Under the pieces are notes generated by a model, which worked only from the letters and a program-made list of their open reading frames with translations, was not told the DNA's origin and made no database searches. A program made the translations under genes and the position numbers. Source: Nocardioides agri (lineage in GTDB: Bacteria; Actinomycetota; Actinomycetes; Propionibacteriales; Nocardioidaceae). Taken from it: DNA of 64,000 nt. The DNA is taken from assembly GCF_013778305.1 (NCBI RefSeq), contig NZ_JACEIC010000002.1, forward strand, positions 2,133,669-2,197,668, given 5' to 3'. Shown here one piece after another: positions 62,605-64,000 of the stretch. Position 1 is the first letter of the stretch. Each line of letters begins with the position of its first letter.

Positions 62605-63525
62605 ATGGACATCGGACTCGTCGGACTCGGCAAGATGGGCGGCAACATGCGCACGCGCCTGCGCAACGCCGGCCACACGGTGGTCGGCTACGACCGCAAC
62701 CCCGATCTCGCGGACGCGGGCAGCCTCGCCGAGATGGTCGAGCAGCTCCCCTCGCCGAAGGTGGTGTGGGTGATGGTTCCCTCCGGGGAGCCGACCCGGG
62801 CCACGATCCGCGAGCTCGGTGACCTGCTCGGCGAGGGGGACCTCGTCGTCGACGGCGGCAACTCCAAGTGGACCGACGACCAGGTCAACGCCGAGATGCT
62901 CGCCGAGAAGGGCATCGGGTTCGTCGACTGCGGCGTCTCCGGCGGGGTCTGGGGCCTGAAGAACGGCTACGCGCTGATGTGCGGGGGCACCGACGAGGAC
63001 GTCGCGAAGGTGCAGCCGGCCTTCGACGCGCTCAAGCCCGACGAGGGCGGGTTCGTCCACGCCGGGAAGAAGCCGGGTGCCGGCCACTTCGCGAAGATGG
63101 TCCACAACGGCATCGAGTACGCGATCATGCAGAGCTACGCCGAGGGCTGGGAGCTGCTCGAGACGGTCGACCTGGTCGACAACGTGCCGGCGATCTTCGA
63201 CTCCTGGCGCTCCGGCACCGTGATCCGGTCCTGGCTGCTCGACCTGCTGGTCGCGGCCATCGAGGACGACGAGCACCTCGAGAAGATCGCCGGCTACGCC
63301 GAGGACTCCGGCGAGGGCCGGTGGACCGTCGAGGCGGCCATCGACAACGCGGTGCCGATGAACGTCATCGCCGCCTCGCTCTTCGCGCGGTTCGTGTCCC
63401 GGCAGGACGACAGCCCGGCGATGAAGGCGATCGCCGCGATGCGCAACCAGTTCGGCGGCCACGCCGTACGCACCGAGCCGCCGGTCGGCGGGGACGCCAA
63501 CCCCGACGCCAACCCCGACGCCTGA
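62605..63525 (+). CDS. gnd: 6-phosphogluconate dehydrogenase, short (Gnd-type) form
   Basis: Oxidative decarboxylase of the pentose phosphate pathway, 306 residues, the short form found in actinobacteria. The coenzyme motif is GLVGLGKMGGNM, the substrate run VDGGNSKWTDD, and the catalytic lysine lies in GAGHFAKMVHNGIEY. The C-terminus ends in a small repeat (NPDANPDA). It sits between dnaN and recF as in Streptomyces. Confidence 0.93.
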   Translation: MDIGLVGLGKMGGNMRTRLRNAGHTVVGYDRNPDLADAGSLAEMVEQLPSPKVVWVMVPSGEPTRATIRELGDLLGEGDLVVDGGNSKWTDDQVNAEMLAEKGIGFVDCGVSGGVWGLKNGYALMCGGTDEDVAKVQPAFDALKPDEGGFVHAGKKPGAGHFAKMVHNGIEYAIMQSYAEGWELLETVDLVDNVPAIFDSWRSGTVIRSWLLDLLVAAIEDDEHLEKIAGYAEDSGEGRWTVEAAIDNAVPMNVIAASLFARFVSRQDDSPAMKAIAAMRNQFGGHAVRTEPPVGGDANPDANPDA

Positions 63526-63537
63526 CGTGCCCGTGAC

Positions 63538-64000
63538 GTGTACGTCTCGCACCTGACCCTCCACGACTTCCGGTCGTACGCCGCGGCGGACGTCGCGCTC
63601 GAACCGGGGGTGACGGCGTTCATCGGACGCAACGGTCAGGGCAAGACCAACCTCGTCGAGGCGATCGACTACCTCTCGCGGCTGGCGTCGCACCGCGTCG
63701 CCACCGACGCACCGCTGATCCGGGCCGGCGCCGACCGGGCCGTGGTCCGCGCGTCGGTGGTCCGCGACGGGCGCACCGCGGTGCTCGAGGTCGAGCTCAA
63801 CCCGGGCAAGGCCAACCGGGCGCGCATCAACCGCTCGCCCCTCCCCCGGGCGCGCGAGCTGATCGGCCTGGTGCGCACGGTGGTCTTCTCGCCCGAGGAC
63901 CTCACGCTGGTCAAGGGCGACCCGAGCGATCGGCGCAGGTTCCTCGACGACCTGCTGGTGCTGCGCACCCCGCGGCTGGCCGGCGTCCGCGCCGACTACG
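63538..64000 (+). CDS. recF: DNA replication and repair protein RecF (5' part)
   Basis: SMC-like ATPase that loads RecA at gaps. The visible 154 codons begin [14 protein letters not shown], the usual RecF start, with Walker [17 protein letters not shown] and later [23 protein letters not shown]. The GTG at 63538 is 12 bases after the gnd stop. The 3' part runs off the right edge. Confidence 0.95.
   Translation, partial: MYVSHLTLHDFRSYAAADVALEPGVTAFIGRNGQGKTNLVEAIDYLSRLASHRVATDAPLIRAGADRAVVRASVVRDGRTAVLEVELNPGKANRARINRSPLPRARELIGLVRTVVFSPEDLTLVKGDPSDRRRFLDDLLVLRTPRLAGVRADY

Overview
The window is very GC-rich actinobacterial chromosome around the replication origin. GTG starts are common, genes are tightly coupled by ATGA/GTGA/TGATG overlaps, a PadR gene sits beside ino1, and the order rpmH-dnaA-dnaN-gnd-recF is the one seen in Streptomyces and Nocardioides relatives. 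A Nocardioides-like member of the Propionibacteriales is my best guess; that is inference from gene order and protein style, not from a database search.

Layout. (1) Positions 1-14565: a leftward catabolic operon, kduI-kduD-ABC importer (lipoprotein, permease, ATPase, permease)-aldehyde dehydrogenase-KDPG aldolase-KDG kinase, followed by a large secreted ThuA/galactose-oxidase-like/LamG protein cut by the left edge. A divergent IclR regulator lies to the right. The enzymes make a complete route from the 4-deoxy-5-keto-uronate of pectin or uronan breakdown to pyruvate and triose phosphate. (2) 14822-17506: a ClpX-type zinc-finger/HTH protein, a small secreted protein and dnaB. (3) 17977-23978: MATE transporter; leftward rpsF, ssb, rpsR, rplI; rightward Ser/Thr kinase, PLP dehydratase and endonuclease IV. 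(4) 23979-30025: a non-coding array of 62-bp tandem repeats, then a leftward cluster of ECF sigma factor, small beta-rich protein, cytoplasmic subtilase with a PMHDGS repeat, TPR-CHAT caspase-like protease and a small inhibitor-like protein. This is the best candidate for an undescribed system. (5) 30218-41000: FemX-like and alanine-racemase-like pair, GT87 transferase, class A PBP, PadR, ino1, an AbiEi/Vsr-like protein bracketed by two matching hairpins, and a HerA-like ATPase. (6) 40913-51094: CCA-adding enzyme, DUF6049 protein, MurJ, a MurJ-associated pseudokinase, SigM-like sigma factor, anti-sigma-like protein, trxB and trxA. (7) 51113-64000: acetyltransferase, aminotransferase, acyltransferase, parB, parA, rsmG, jag, yidC, yidD, rnpA, rpmH, origin sequence, dnaA, oriC, dnaN, gnd and the start of recF.

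Two perfect parS cores lie inside the coding sequences of parA and rsmG. DnaA boxes occur on both sides of dnaA, and one consensus box lies upstream of the MATE gene. A SigR-type promoter precedes trxB. Several genes have a -10 box placed for leaderless or nearly leaderless transcripts. I saw no tRNA, rRNA, CRISPR array, insertion sequence or prophage.
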